NCBI RefSeq assembly: GCF_002289345.1
Contig: NZ_NSDG01000028.1
Coordinates: forward strand, 23,967-65,302
DNA length: 41,336 bases
Source: Pseudoalteromonas sp. HM-SA03
GTDB taxonomy: Bacteria > Pseudomonadota > Gammaproteobacteria > Enterobacterales > Alteromonadaceae
Direction: 5' to 3'
Part shown: positions 1 to 7,831 of the stretch, in pieces
Position numbering within the stretch: the stretch's first letter is position 1
How the letters are laid out: every line of letters begins with the position of its first letter
Program-made: the position numbers and the translations under genes
Notes under the pieces: generated by a model
Told to the model about the DNA's origin: nothing
Databases searched by the model: none
Seen by the model: the letters and a program-made list of their open reading frames with translations, nothing else

Positions 1-240
1 CATCTCAAAAATGCCCTTTTAATGGACGATCCATTGCCCATGCTTAAAGGCTATTATACTGAAAAACGAAAGTCTCAGTCCAATTGCCTAAATATGCTGC
101 GTATTATAGAGACAGTATGCCTAGATAGCAACCTTGATTTAGAACTATCTTCTGACGTTTCAGCTCATTGTTGGGATGCAATCAGGTATTTTACTTTTCA
201 CATACAACACCATGACGCCCTACTCATCGGTCCAGTTTAG
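1..240 (+). CDS. 3' end of an unidentified protein (5' truncated by the window edge)
   Basis: The reading frame is open from base 1 and stops with TAG at 238-240, so this is probably the C-terminal 79 residues of a longer gene rather than a separate small gene beginning at the internal ATG at 22. The visible part is hydrophilic, with two Cys and an aromatic/His-rich stretch (IRYFTFHIQHHDALL). I see no signal peptide, membrane segment or recognisable motif. I do not recognise the family. The full gene would be needed to identify it. Confidence 0.4.
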   Translation, partial: HLKNALLMDDPLPMLKGYYTEKRKSQSNCLNMLRIIETVCLDSNLDLELSSDVSAHCWDAIRYFTFHIQHHDALLIGPV

Positions 241-333
241 TTTCCTTCCATTTTCTTCCATTTTTTTGTAACAAAAAAGAAATATTTGATCCATAATTGG
301 GGACAATAAAATCACAAAAGAAAGGAAAGCCAA

Positions 334-1113
334 ATGAGAACGATTGTAAAATCAAGCAAATTGACAGCGCTGTCTATACTTAGTTTCGAAGCGTTTGCAA
401 CGCAATGTGAATCGGCTGGACCGCAAACACCGAGAGATATTGATAGTTTGCAAGGTCACAACAAAAGGGTTTTTGCTATGGCTCCACCAAAAGAAAAACT
501 CAATCTATGTAATATCCATTTTCACAAAAATGCAGAACATAAAGCCAAAGACTTCTCTGTCGCTTCCAATGACCCGAAGTATGGTGGATTCCAATGTAAT
601 GCAACTGCAAATCTTACCTCAGCAGAGCTTGCTCCTGTAGAAGATAAAGTATGTAACAATGTAAAGCCGGGCGATACAATTGAAGTACACTGGGTTCATA
701 GCTCTTGTAATGTAAAACCCGGTCCGACACTCGGAGCTTGCTTAAATGACAGCTGCGCCAACCCCAATCTACGCGTCGAAACTCAGGTGTTTTTGGTAGT
801 TAATGATGAGAATGCGCAAGACTTCACTGAGCTTGATTATCAAGGCCAAGTTGGCGGCTATCATCAAGCTGGTGTTCTACCAAGCAATACAGGCAAACCA
901 GTTGAGTTTTTAGGTTCAACCACAGGACCTAGCTATAACAACCAACAGTGTTCACCTTTACAAGTAAGCTGGAGTGTGCGCCCAAGCTGTGCCAAAGTTG
1001 ATATTAATAGTCTCGCGCGTTGGTGTAAAAACAATGCTTTTGAAGAGGACCATGCTCATAACATTCGTAAACTCGTGACAGATCCACAGTTACTTTCACC
1101 AATTAAGCACTAA
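334..1113 (+). CDS. Delta-class carbonic anhydrase, exported
   Basis: Predicted zinc enzyme interconverting CO2 and bicarbonate in the periplasm or outside the cell. The N-terminus is a short signal peptide (two Lys, then TALSILSFEAFA) with cleavage likely near residue 22. The candidate metal site is the HFH pair in LCNIHFHKNAEH (His62 and His64) plus a His in EVHWVHSSC (His119 or His122); this arrangement is typical of the delta class first described in diatoms and also found in marine bacteria. Many Cys (in QCE, NLCN, QCN, VCN, SSCN, ACLNDSC and the C-terminal QCS and PSCA) suggest disulfides and fit an exported protein. The start is supported by an AAAGGAAAG ribosome-binding site just upstream. 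It stands alone and is followed by a hairpin at 1130-1156. The family call is from motifs only. Confidence 0.75.
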   Translation: MRTIVKSSKLTALSILSFEAFATQCESAGPQTPRDIDSLQGHNKRVFAMAPPKEKLNLCNIHFHKNAEHKAKDFSVASNDPKYGGFQCNATANLTSAELAPVEDKVCNNVKPGDTIEVHWVHSSCNVKPGPTLGACLNDSCANPNLRVETQVFLVVNDENAQDFTELDYQGQVGGYHQAGVLPSNTGKPVEFLGSTTGPSYNNQQCSPLQVSWSVRPSCAKVDINSLARWCKNNAFEEDHAHNIRKLVTDPQLLSPIKH

Positions 1114-1129
1114 TATTTTTTAAATAAAC

Positions 1130-1156
1130 GTAGGCCGTTGCTTAATATCGGCCTAC
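1130..1156 (+). terminator. Hairpin after the carbonic anhydrase gene, terminator-like
   Basis: Perfect 8-bp arms GTAGGCCG and CGGCCTAC enclose an 11-base loop, starting 16 bases after the stop codon. No clear T-run follows, so it may be a weak or factor-dependent terminator or an mRNA 3'-end stabiliser. Confidence 0.5.
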
Positions 1157-1322
1157 TATAGCTAGATTCAGCATATTGAAATCCAATTAACTGCTGCAAT
1201 GTAAGAAAAATCTCACAAAAAAATTTAAAAGGTCTCGCATTTTAAAAAAACAGCTATACTCAATCTTAGGCTATTTGTTTTTGAGCAAAGGATCCGCTCT
1301 TCATCAGTTTGAAGAGGCGTCT

Positions 1323-1793
1323 ATGAGTATTACTCCCTATCAATATCAACTTTTAACTCAAACGCTTGCGAGTATTCGTCCGAATTTCCATGGCTTTTGT
1401 ACTTCTTGGCACAATCAAATCCAACATTACGATTTGCGCATGCAAATTCCAACAAATGTGGGGCAACTCATAATCTGGGAGCATCAAATATTTGATTTTG
1501 TGCAAAATTGTGTGATGCGTATCCCACAGCAGTCAAACTTATTACGTTACCTACAAAAACAACGCGGCACACTGTTGTTTATGGGAGCATCAGAAAAAGA
1601 TATCAGTGTCTTGTTGTTTACCTTTACAGCAACGCTAAAAAGTCATCTTGGCAGAAATTTTGCCGCGGCAGCAAAAAATGCTTGGAACAAAGCACTGCTA
1701 CTCATCGAAAATATGCTGCGCTTTGAATTATTCAAGAAAACAAATATTGTTGGTCTGCAGGAGTTCAGAAGAGCGCAGCAACAAGCAAACTAA
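1323..1793 (+). CDS. Globin-like all-helical protein, apparently without proximal His
   Basis: A 156-residue cytoplasmic protein. The frame is open back to an upstream codon at 1275, but the ATG at 1323 has a good GAGG ribosome-binding site and gives a sensible N-terminus (MSITPYQYQ). The helical layout resembles single-domain bacterial globins: an A-helix-like start ending in a Trp (FCTSWHNQIQ), a middle helix with WEHQIFDFV, an FG-corner-like segment ending MGASEKD, and G and H helices of the type LLFTFTATLKSHLG then AAAKNAWNKALLLIENML. In the position where haem globins carry the proximal His, this protein has LLFMGA and no His. This may be a haem-free, sensor-type globin fold, or an unrelated helical protein. 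The assignment is tentative. Confidence 0.4.
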   Translation: MSITPYQYQLLTQTLASIRPNFHGFCTSWHNQIQHYDLRMQIPTNVGQLIIWEHQIFDFVQNCVMRIPQQSNLLRYLQKQRGTLLFMGASEKDISVLLFTFTATLKSHLGRNFAAAAKNAWNKALLLIENMLRFELFKKTNIVGLQEFRRAQQQAN

Positions 1794-1939
1794 TTAGAGC
1801 TGCTAAGCGAAGAAATAGCGGCAACCACTAAACATCAATCTAAGACCAAAGTCATGCTGAGATTACAAAACCAAACTCTGCGTGACTTCTAGTTTTTAGC
1901 TTATTAGACTTTCACAAAATCTATATAGGAAGTGATAAA

Positions 1940-2452
1940 ATGCTAAGAACGATTGCCTTTGCGTCTACTATGGTCGCCTCACTTACTGCATGCGATATGC
2001 TAGAAGACTCTAAAGCCCAAATCGAGGCACAATACTTATCTGAACATCAAGAGCTACAACAAGTGGTTGAGCAGATCCGTAATAAAGGAATTGAGTCAGT
2101 ACAAGCATCAGCAGAGGTAGGTAGTGTTGCAGCTTGCGTTGCAAATAATCTGGATGCCGATCCGATGGGTTCGCTTATTGCGATTGAAGGCGCATTGCAA
2201 GACAGTGCAAATTTAAGCGACTTACTCAATTCTATTTCTCGCATAAGTCAGCAGGAAATTTCCATCGAACAATTTCCTGATTTGCTTCAGCAAGGTGCTG
2301 ATACAGTTAGATATTTAAGAACTTTGCTCGAGCAGTATGATTTGGCGGAACTAAAACAGCAAGCGAGCCACTTACTTGAGCAAGGCCAAACCAAAACACA
2401 AGACGTTGGTGCCCATCTGCGTACATTGATAGAATCTTGCCAAACTAACTGA
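1940..2452 (+). CDS. Small lipoprotein of unknown function
   Basis: A 170-residue protein beginning with a lipoprotein signal peptide: Arg3, a hydrophobic stretch, then the lipobox LTAC with the acylated Cys at residue 18. The residue after Cys is Asp, which in E. coli disfavours Lol sorting, so inner-membrane retention is possible; this rule may not hold in this genus. The mature part is almost entirely helical and rich in Gln, Glu and Leu, with coiled-coil character (HQELQQVVEQIRNKG; LRTLLEQYDLAELKQQASHL). An AGGAAGTG site precedes the ATG. It lies 59 bases before the cryptochrome gene in the same direction, so co-transcription is possible. I do not recognise the family. Confidence 0.7.
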   Translation: MLRTIAFASTMVASLTACDMLEDSKAQIEAQYLSEHQELQQVVEQIRNKGIESVQASAEVGSVAACVANNLDADPMGSLIAIEGALQDSANLSDLLNSISRISQQEISIEQFPDLLQQGADTVRYLRTLLEQYDLAELKQQASHLLEQGQTKTQDVGAHLRTLIESCQTN

Positions 2453-2511
2453 GCAATTTAGCTGATTGTTACGTATAGAGTCTTATTCGTTCATGACTGT
2501 TAAGAATAAAC

Positions 2512-3816
2512 GTGAAAGTAGGACTCTATTTATTTGAAAACGACTGCCGCCTTAGTGATAACCCCGCACTTACAACACTGGCGTCTCAAGTTGATACACT
2601 TATCTGCATTTATCTACCCACTATAAACCTTTGGACGGCTCGCAAAGCGCAGTGCTCAACTTCTTTTGCCGTCGAATGTTATCGCAATCAGACGCTCAAC
2701 GCCTTGCATCAATCACTAACGTCACAACAACAGAAGCTGTATATGCTACCTGACACAGCTCAGCTCAAAGCACTGACTGAGATTATTCATACACAGCAGG
2801 TAACTCATATTGGCCGCGCAGCTCATCCAGGATTCGATGAACAAAAGCTTTGGTTAAAATTACAAGATAACTTTCCTTACATTCAATACGTTAGCGCTTA
2901 TTCTAGTACGCTGTTTGAACCAGATACACTACCACTCAAAATCAGTGAACTGCCACCGAGCTTTACGCCATTTCGCAAAGCTGTAGAGGAAATTGAACCT
3001 AATTCACCTATTGCAACCGCTAAGCTTCCACCAAGACCGAAGCGGGTTTTAGATTTAGCTGAATTTAAAGCAAACTCTTCATACAGCATCAAAGTAGCCG
3101 CAGGCGAAGCGCAAGCCCAGCAACAGCTACAACAATACTTCCAAACAGATGCGGCTCTCAAATACAAAGAAACTCGAAATGCCTTGTTCGGTGAGCATTT
3201 TTCCACTCGGTTTAGTCCAATACTTGCTTCTGGCGCTATCAGTCCTAGACAGATCAAGCAATCACTTACTCAATTTGAGGAGCAAAGAGGCGCAAATGAA
3301 TCAACCTATTGGATTTGGTTTGAACTGTTGTGGCGTGAGTACTTTCATTGGTATGCCCTAAAACATCAACACACGCTATTTTGCTTTTCAGGCGTCAAAG
3401 CCAAAACACCAAAAACCAGTTTCTATCCAGAGCGCTTTTTAAAGTGGTGTCAAGGTCGAACGCCCAACGCGCTGGTCAATGCCATTATGCACGAATTAAC
3501 TAAAACCGGTTGGATTTCAAATAGAGCAAGACAGATAGCAGCAAGCTACTGTGTTAACGAGCTACAGCTAGATTGGCGCTATGGCGCCGCTTTTTTCGAG
3601 CAACACCTGATCGATTATGACGTTGCGGCAAATTGGGGAAATTGGCAGTATATCGCTGGTGTTGGAGCGGATCCTCGTGGCGGTCGCCATTTCAATATCA
3701 CAAAGCAACAAGCACTATTTGATCCAAACGGTGAATATATAAAATTGTGGCAAGGAGAAGCCAATCTACAACTCGACAGCCAAGATCATGTTGGTTGGCC
3801 TTTGGAAGACAACTAA
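2512..3816 (+). CDS. DASH-family cryptochrome / photolyase
   Basis: A 434-residue FAD-binding blue-light protein. DASH cryptochromes repair cyclobutane pyrimidine dimers, mainly in single-stranded DNA. The N-terminal alpha/beta antenna domain starts VGLYLFENDCRLSDNPAL. The helical FAD domain contains FGEHFSTRFSPILASGAIS, WFELLWREYFHWYALKH and the DASH hallmark region NAIMHELTKTGWISNRARQ, followed by LDWRYGAAFFE, then NWGNWQYIAGVGADPRGGRHFN. Length is normal for the family. The start appears to be GTG, because the conserved N-terminus begins at MKVGLYLF and no upstream ATG fits; the ribosome-binding site is weak. The stop codon overlaps the start of the next photolyase gene (TAATG), so the two are translationally coupled. 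Confidence 0.92.
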   Translation: MKVGLYLFENDCRLSDNPALTTLASQVDTLICIYLPTINLWTARKAQCSTSFAVECYRNQTLNALHQSLTSQQQKLYMLPDTAQLKALTEIIHTQQVTHIGRAAHPGFDEQKLWLKLQDNFPYIQYVSAYSSTLFEPDTLPLKISELPPSFTPFRKAVEEIEPNSPIATAKLPPRPKRVLDLAEFKANSSYSIKVAAGEAQAQQQLQQYFQTDAALKYKETRNALFGEHFSTRFSPILASGAISPRQIKQSLTQFEEQRGANESTYWIWFELLWREYFHWYALKHQHTLFCFSGVKAKTPKTSFYPERFLKWCQGRTPNALVNAIMHELTKTGWISNRARQIAASYCVNELQLDWRYGAAFFEQHLIDYDVAANWGNWQYIAGVGADPRGGRHFNITKQQALFDPNGEYIKLWQGEANLQLDSQDHVGWPLEDN

Positions 3817-5375
3817 TGACATCACAAAAACCTCAATATAAAGGCCTCAGATTAATTCTTGGCGACCAACTCAACGCCAAACATAGTTGGTTTGCTGATG
3901 ACAAAGCAGAGTATCTTTATCTGATAGTAGAACTTAAACAAGAGACCAACTACACCAAACACCACATACAAAAAATATGTGCTTTCTTCAAAGCCATGGA
4001 GAATTTTGCCATCGCGCTAGATAAAGCAGGATTCCATGTGCTATATCTCACCCTCGATGAGACTCTGGCATATTCGGATCTCCCCGCTTTAATCGCTCAT
4101 TTATGTGATAAATATCAGGTGTCTAGTTTTGACTATCAACGGCCTGATGAATATCGCTTACTTAAGCAAATGATGGAGTTAACGTTCGACCATTTACAGG
4201 TTCGTTGCTATGACACTGAGCATTTTTTAGTCCCATACGAAGAGCTAGGTGACTACTTAACGCCAGGAAAACACACCACAATGGAGTTTTTTTATCGCAA
4301 GCTCAGGCGCCGTTTTAATGTATTAATGGACGACGGTGAACCGCTTGGCAAGCAGTGGAATTTCGACAGTCAAAACCGTAACAAGCTCAAGCAAAAAGAT
4401 ATCGACGCTATCCCACAACCTCTTTGTTTTACCAACGATGTCAGTGACATTGTAGAGCGGATTGAGCGGCATAAAGTGAAGACCATTGGTAACAGCGAAA
4501 AATCATTGCTGTGGCCGACTACCCGTGCGCAAGCTCAAGATCTTTTGGCCTTTTTCTGTGAACACCTATTGCCTTCGTTCGGTCAATTTCAAGATGCAAT
4601 GACCTGTAAAAGTGTCGACAAATGGACATTGTATCACTCACGACTCTCTTTTGCGCTCAATGCAAAGATGCTTCACCCCAAACACGTTATCGACACTGCT
4701 ATCGCAGCATACCAAGACAACTCACAAATTGATATTGCGCAAATTGAGGGGTTTGTTAGGCAAATATTGGGCTGGCGAGAATATATCAGAGCAGTTTATT
4801 GGCTCAATATGCCAGACTACCGCCATAAAAATTACTTGCTTGCTCAGCGTAACCTACCGAGCTATTTTTGGCATGGAGAAACGAAGATGCGCTGTCTAAG
4901 TGAAGCCATCACTCAAAGCTTAGATTACGCCTACGCTCACCACATTCAAAGATTAATGGTCACGGGAAACTTTTGCCTGTTGACTGGAATTCACCCAGTT
5001 CAAGTGGATGAATGGTATTTAGGTATATACATCGACGCCATTGAATGGGTAGAAATGCCGAACACGAGAGGCATGACACAATTTGCTGATCACGGCATAG
5101 TAGCAACTAAACCCTACGCTGCAAGCGGTAATTACATGCAAAAAATGAGTGATTACTGCCAACACTGCCACTACGACGTCAAGCAAAAATCTAGTGATGA
5201 TGCCTGTCCACTAAACAGCCTTTATTGGCACTTTATGCACCGCCATGAGGATAAGTTTGCCAATAACCACCGTATTGGTATGATCTATCGAAATTGGCAA
5301 AAACAAGATGAGAAAACACGGCAAGAGGTGCTCGCAAGGGCTCAGTGGTGTTTAGATAACATTGAGCAACTTTAG
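3816..5375 (+). CDS. Fe-S cluster bacterial cryptochrome/photolyase (PhrB/CryB type)
   Basis: A 519-residue protein of the FeS-BCP family, whose studied members repair (6-4) photoproducts and carry FAD, a lumazine antenna and a [4Fe-4S] cluster. The N-terminal LRLILGDQLNAKHSWF is diagnostic. Four cluster Cys are visible: Cys360 (MRCLSEA), Cys448 and Cys451 (YCQHC) and Cys464 (DACPLN). These spacings of 88, 3 and 13 equal those I recall for Agrobacterium PhrB (350, 438, 441, 454). The frame is open upstream to 3747, but the ATG at 3816 shares its A with the stop of the DASH gene and starts right before the conserved domain. A terminator follows at 5408-5427. Confidence 0.93.
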   Translation: MTSQKPQYKGLRLILGDQLNAKHSWFADDKAEYLYLIVELKQETNYTKHHIQKICAFFKAMENFAIALDKAGFHVLYLTLDETLAYSDLPALIAHLCDKYQVSSFDYQRPDEYRLLKQMMELTFDHLQVRCYDTEHFLVPYEELGDYLTPGKHTTMEFFYRKLRRRFNVLMDDGEPLGKQWNFDSQNRNKLKQKDIDAIPQPLCFTNDVSDIVERIERHKVKTIGNSEKSLLWPTTRAQAQDLLAFFCEHLLPSFGQFQDAMTCKSVDKWTLYHSRLSFALNAKMLHPKHVIDTAIAAYQDNSQIDIAQIEGFVRQILGWREYIRAVYWLNMPDYRHKNYLLAQRNLPSYFWHGETKMRCLSEAITQSLDYAYAHHIQRLMVTGNFCLLTGIHPVQVDEWYLGIYIDAIEWVEMPNTRGMTQFADHGIVATKPYAASGNYMQKMSDYCQHCHYDVKQKSSDDACPLNSLYWHFMHRHEDKFANNHRIGMIYRNWQKQDEKTRQEVLARAQWCLDNIEQL

Positions 5376-5400
5376 GCTACGCTCGCATGTAGCCTTAACA

Positions 5401-5799
5401 TTAAAAGAGGCGCCAACGCCTTTTTTTGGTTTTTACTTTGTGAACCCAATTCACCTCAATAGTGGTCACAGCTAGCACATCTCGAGACTGCTTTGAGATG
5501 AGCTCATAGCTCAAACTTTCATCCGAACTAAAGTCTAGCTCATATTTAAAAGTATCCGCTTTGGCCCAACACTGGAGGATCTTTTTCGACAAGCTCTCTC
5601 GAATGCAATAGTCCCCCTCCGTCGGTGCATTTACCGTTACTTTGACGTCCGCATAACAAGTCCTCCCTTGATTCAGGGCAACACACTTACTCGGTACAGC
5701 ATGAAGTATTCCCACTGAGTTAGTTTCTTCGGCGCGGAGCTGATGGCTCAACAAAATCCCCAGAAACAACACTGTCCATGTGATTAATTTAGAAGACAT
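5401..5799 (-). CDS. DUF3019-like exported protein
   Basis: A 132-residue protein with a signal peptide (MSSKLITWTVLFLGILLSHQLRAEE, cleavage probably after LRA) and four Cys in the mature part (SKC, RTCYA, YCIRE, LQCW), likely forming disulfides in the periplasm. The layout, with C-x(7)-C near the start, YCIRES and then ILQCW, matches what I know of DUF3019, often found beside MipA genes. Its start lies inside the 3' end of the upstream mipA gene (11-base overlap), so the two form one transcription unit. Its function is unknown; a role with the MipA partner is inference. Its C-terminus, KKRRWRLF, is encoded by the terminator of the convergent photolyase unit. Confidence 0.7.
   Translation of the reverse strand: MSSKLITWTVLFLGILLSHQLRAEETNSVGILHAVPSKCVALNQGRTCYADVKVTVNAPTEGDYCIRESLSKKILQCWAKADTFKYELDFSSDESLSYELISKQSRDVLAVTTIEVNWVHKVKTKKRRWRLF
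5408..5427 (+). terminator. Rho-independent terminator of the photolyase pair
   Basis: Arms AGGCG and CGCCT with a CCAA loop are followed by a run of seven T on the plus strand. A second hairpin, AGGCTAC/GTAGCCT, lies just upstream at 5374-5395. The terminator is embedded in the 3' coding end of the convergent DUF3019 gene, so the same bases encode that protein's basic C-terminus. Confidence 0.8.
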
Positions 5800-6604
5800 A
5801 TTTCACCCCAGTAAAGAATACTCTGGCGTGGCGAGAGCGAACTAAGGGGCTATTTAACGAATCTTGAGAACCAACTAACCACGATGCGCCTGTGCTAAAC
5901 ACCCAATTTTCTGCAATTGGATAATTTAGTTGCATCTGCACAAACGTCGAGGCCGAAGCACCAGGTTTATAGGGAGTCAAATAGTCATTGACTTCAGCTT
6001 CTGAAACACCATAGAAGTAATTATAAAAATTACTAGAATAATAGTTAGCGCCAAAGTTAAGCCATAAATCCCAGTTCCTCAATTCAAAGTTACGTGTCGC
6101 TTCGAAGTGAAAAACCCAACCGTTTGTATCACCAAAAACATCGTAGACTATTTCAGCAATAGCAAGAAATTCACCGATATGGCGATAATAGGAAAAGCCC
6201 ATTGAGTTATCTTGCTCGCGTTTACGAATGCCTCTTAGCTCAGGTACCACATCGTTGGTATCGTAGTAACCGCGTTCAGAAAAAGGCAACATATAACTGC
6301 CATAAATGGCATCAATTCCCCATTCACCATTGTTGATAATTTGGTAGCCAACATCCGAGCCGCCAAAGAAATCTCCTGAGTGGGTATTCAAGTAAAAGTT
6401 TTTATACTCTATCTTTGCATCGACTAGAAAAGTACCATGTTTGAATGTCGAGTCCGTCCCAATCAAAGCAGGCATTGTCATATCAACATAAAAGGCACCA
6501 ACACTCAGCTGCCAAGCAAACTTGTCATCAAGCTCGTCACTTTGTTCTTCGCAAATTCCATAAAACGGTAACAATAAACTGATTATTATAAGTAGTTTTT
6601 TCAT
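5789..6604 (-). CDS. MipA/OmpV-family outer-membrane protein
   Basis: A 271-residue outer-membrane beta-barrel. The signal peptide is MKKLLIIISLLLPFYGIC, cut before EEQSDE. The rest alternates polar and aromatic residues and ends with KYVF, a typical terminal beta-signal with Phe last. Features of the family include the N-terminal WQLSVGAFYVDMTMPALIG and the strands YEYKNFYLN-like, GWVFHFEATRNFELRNWDLWLNFGANYYSSNFYNYFYGV and SWLVGSQDSLNSPLV. MipA of E. coli binds MltA and MrcB, while OmpV-type members are envelope-stress or drug-responsive porins. The frame extends upstream to 6694, but the Met at 6604 begins the signal peptide and follows a GGA site. Divergent from the 6821 gene across the palindrome at 6735-6755. 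Confidence 0.85.
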   Translation of the reverse strand: MKKLLIIISLLLPFYGICEEQSDELDDKFAWQLSVGAFYVDMTMPALIGTDSTFKHGTFLVDAKIEYKNFYLNTHSGDFFGGSDVGYQIINNGEWGIDAIYGSYMLPFSERGYYDTNDVVPELRGIRKREQDNSMGFSYYRHIGEFLAIAEIVYDVFGDTNGWVFHFEATRNFELRNWDLWLNFGANYYSSNFYNYFYGVSEAEVNDYLTPYKPGASASTFVQMQLNYPIAENWVFSTGASWLVGSQDSLNSPLVRSRHARVFFTGVKYVF

Positions 6605-6734
6605 AGTTCCATTCGTTTCGTTTAGCGCAGATATGCCTAAATTCTTCCCGAGATCATACCTGACCCATTTGTGACCAACAAGCATCTTCTCCAATTTTTA
6701 ACCCAAACATAATTTAACTTTATTTTAATGAAAA

Positions 6735-6755
6735 TTTCACATAAATTATGTGAAA
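6735..6755. promoter_or_regulatory. Perfect 21-bp palindrome, candidate operator
   Basis: Arms TTTCACATAA and TTATGTGAAA are separated by one A. It lies in the 216-base region between the divergent mipA (start 6604) and the 6821 gene, 66 bases before the latter. A second half-site, TTCACATAAATT, occurs at 6789-6800, about 20 bases before that ATG. The arrangement looks like a binding site for a dimeric regulator that could control both directions. I do not recognise the regulator, and none is encoded nearby. Confidence 0.6.
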
Positions 6756-6820
6756 TAACGTACTTTGCTTTAAACAGAAAAATTCGCGTTCACATAAATT
6801 AAAATTAATAGAGGCAACTC

Positions 6821-7831
6821 ATGAAAAAATATTTATTCCCTTTGGCGTTGGTAGTCGCAACAGGTCAAAGCCACGCATTTAGTCAAGAGACTCATAAGCG
6901 TATCGTAATCGACGCTGTGAACTACATGGCGCAAAACCCGGCGACAACACAATATGCAAAACTACAAGCCTACGCTCAAGCTAACGGTATGTCTGTATCG
7001 GAGCTTGCCAACTTACTAGGTCAAGCGGCTTATGACGTCGATGATTTTGAAGATACATTTTTTTGTGGTGCCATTACTGGTGACTGTGTACAAGCGCCGC
7101 TTTGGGGTGCGGCTGAAAGCATCGTGAAATACACAAGTTATTGGCACTTTCAGAATCACACTCAAGGTGCTGATACTCACGGCAATGACTTCGGTGGTTA
7201 CAATTATCAAAAACTTACCGTATCAGGCTCTGTTGATTCCATGGCGGCCACTTGGCTGAAAGGCGATTATTTAGACGATGGTCATGGCGGCGAAACTGGA
7301 TGGTTTAGCGCTGATGATACTGAATACGATAGTTATGGGATCACAGAAGAACACTATCGTATTGATAGTCACTCAACGTACAGCATGTACGATGATTTTG
7401 AAGAAATGCCTTTTCAACCGATTGACAACTTAGGTCAGTATTGGTACCAAAGTTATGTGCAAAGCGGGAATCCACAAGTACTCGGTTTTGTATTTCACAC
7501 CACGGACTTACTTCAACCGCATCATACTTGGACAACATCAGATCTGAATCATGCTAGCTGGGAGTCTTGGGTGAAAGACTATTATGATCAAGAATCATTA
7601 AATGACTTTACTTTGGTCAAGCAAGCAATGAATAGTTTTAGTGCAGTTGATACTAACTCAGCAGATATCCGCCCACTACTAACACAAGGTGGCGCTTTCT
7701 CCTACTCGCAAGGTGGCATCGTATTGAATTCTGAGGATCATTACGACCGCGTAAATACAGGAAAACAAGTGATCCCACATGCGATAGCGATGGTTGTTCA
7801 CTTACTTAATCACGCGATGGACGTGAGATAA
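6821..7831 (+). CDS. Exported phospholipase C / P1-nuclease superfamily enzyme (zinc dependent)
   Basis: A 336-residue secreted or periplasmic protein. The signal peptide MKKYLFPLALVVATGQSHA is followed by FSQETHKRIVIDA, which places an aromatic residue at or near the mature N-terminus and a His soon after, as in zinc-dependent phospholipase C and P1 nuclease, where the N-terminal Trp and an early His bind zinc. Further ligand candidates are in YWHFQNHTQG, FVFHTTDLLQPHHTW (the superfamily's HxxxD..xPxH pattern) and, near the C-terminus, IPHAIAMVVHLLNHAMD. Whether it acts on phospholipid, nucleic acid or another phosphodiester cannot be told. AGAGGCAAC precedes the ATG. It overlaps the next gene by one base (TAATG). 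Confidence 0.7.
   Translation: MKKYLFPLALVVATGQSHAFSQETHKRIVIDAVNYMAQNPATTQYAKLQAYAQANGMSVSELANLLGQAAYDVDDFEDTFFCGAITGDCVQAPLWGAAESIVKYTSYWHFQNHTQGADTHGNDFGGYNYQKLTVSGSVDSMAATWLKGDYLDDGHGGETGWFSADDTEYDSYGITEEHYRIDSHSTYSMYDDFEEMPFQPIDNLGQYWYQSYVQSGNPQVLGFVFHTTDLLQPHHTWTTSDLNHASWESWVKDYYDQESLNDFTLVKQAMNSFSAVDTNSADIRPLLTQGGAFSYSQGGIVLNSEDHYDRVNTGKQVIPHAIAMVVHLLNHAMDVR

Noticed and set aside
265..282. TTTTTTGT/AACAAAAAA short inverted repeat before the carbonic anhydrase gene
   Set aside because: A/T-only stem with almost no loop; likely base composition rather than a regulatory hairpin.
2898..3257. 119-residue minus-strand frame inside the DASH cryptochrome gene
   Set aside because: Shadow of the conserved cryptochrome frame; no independent support.
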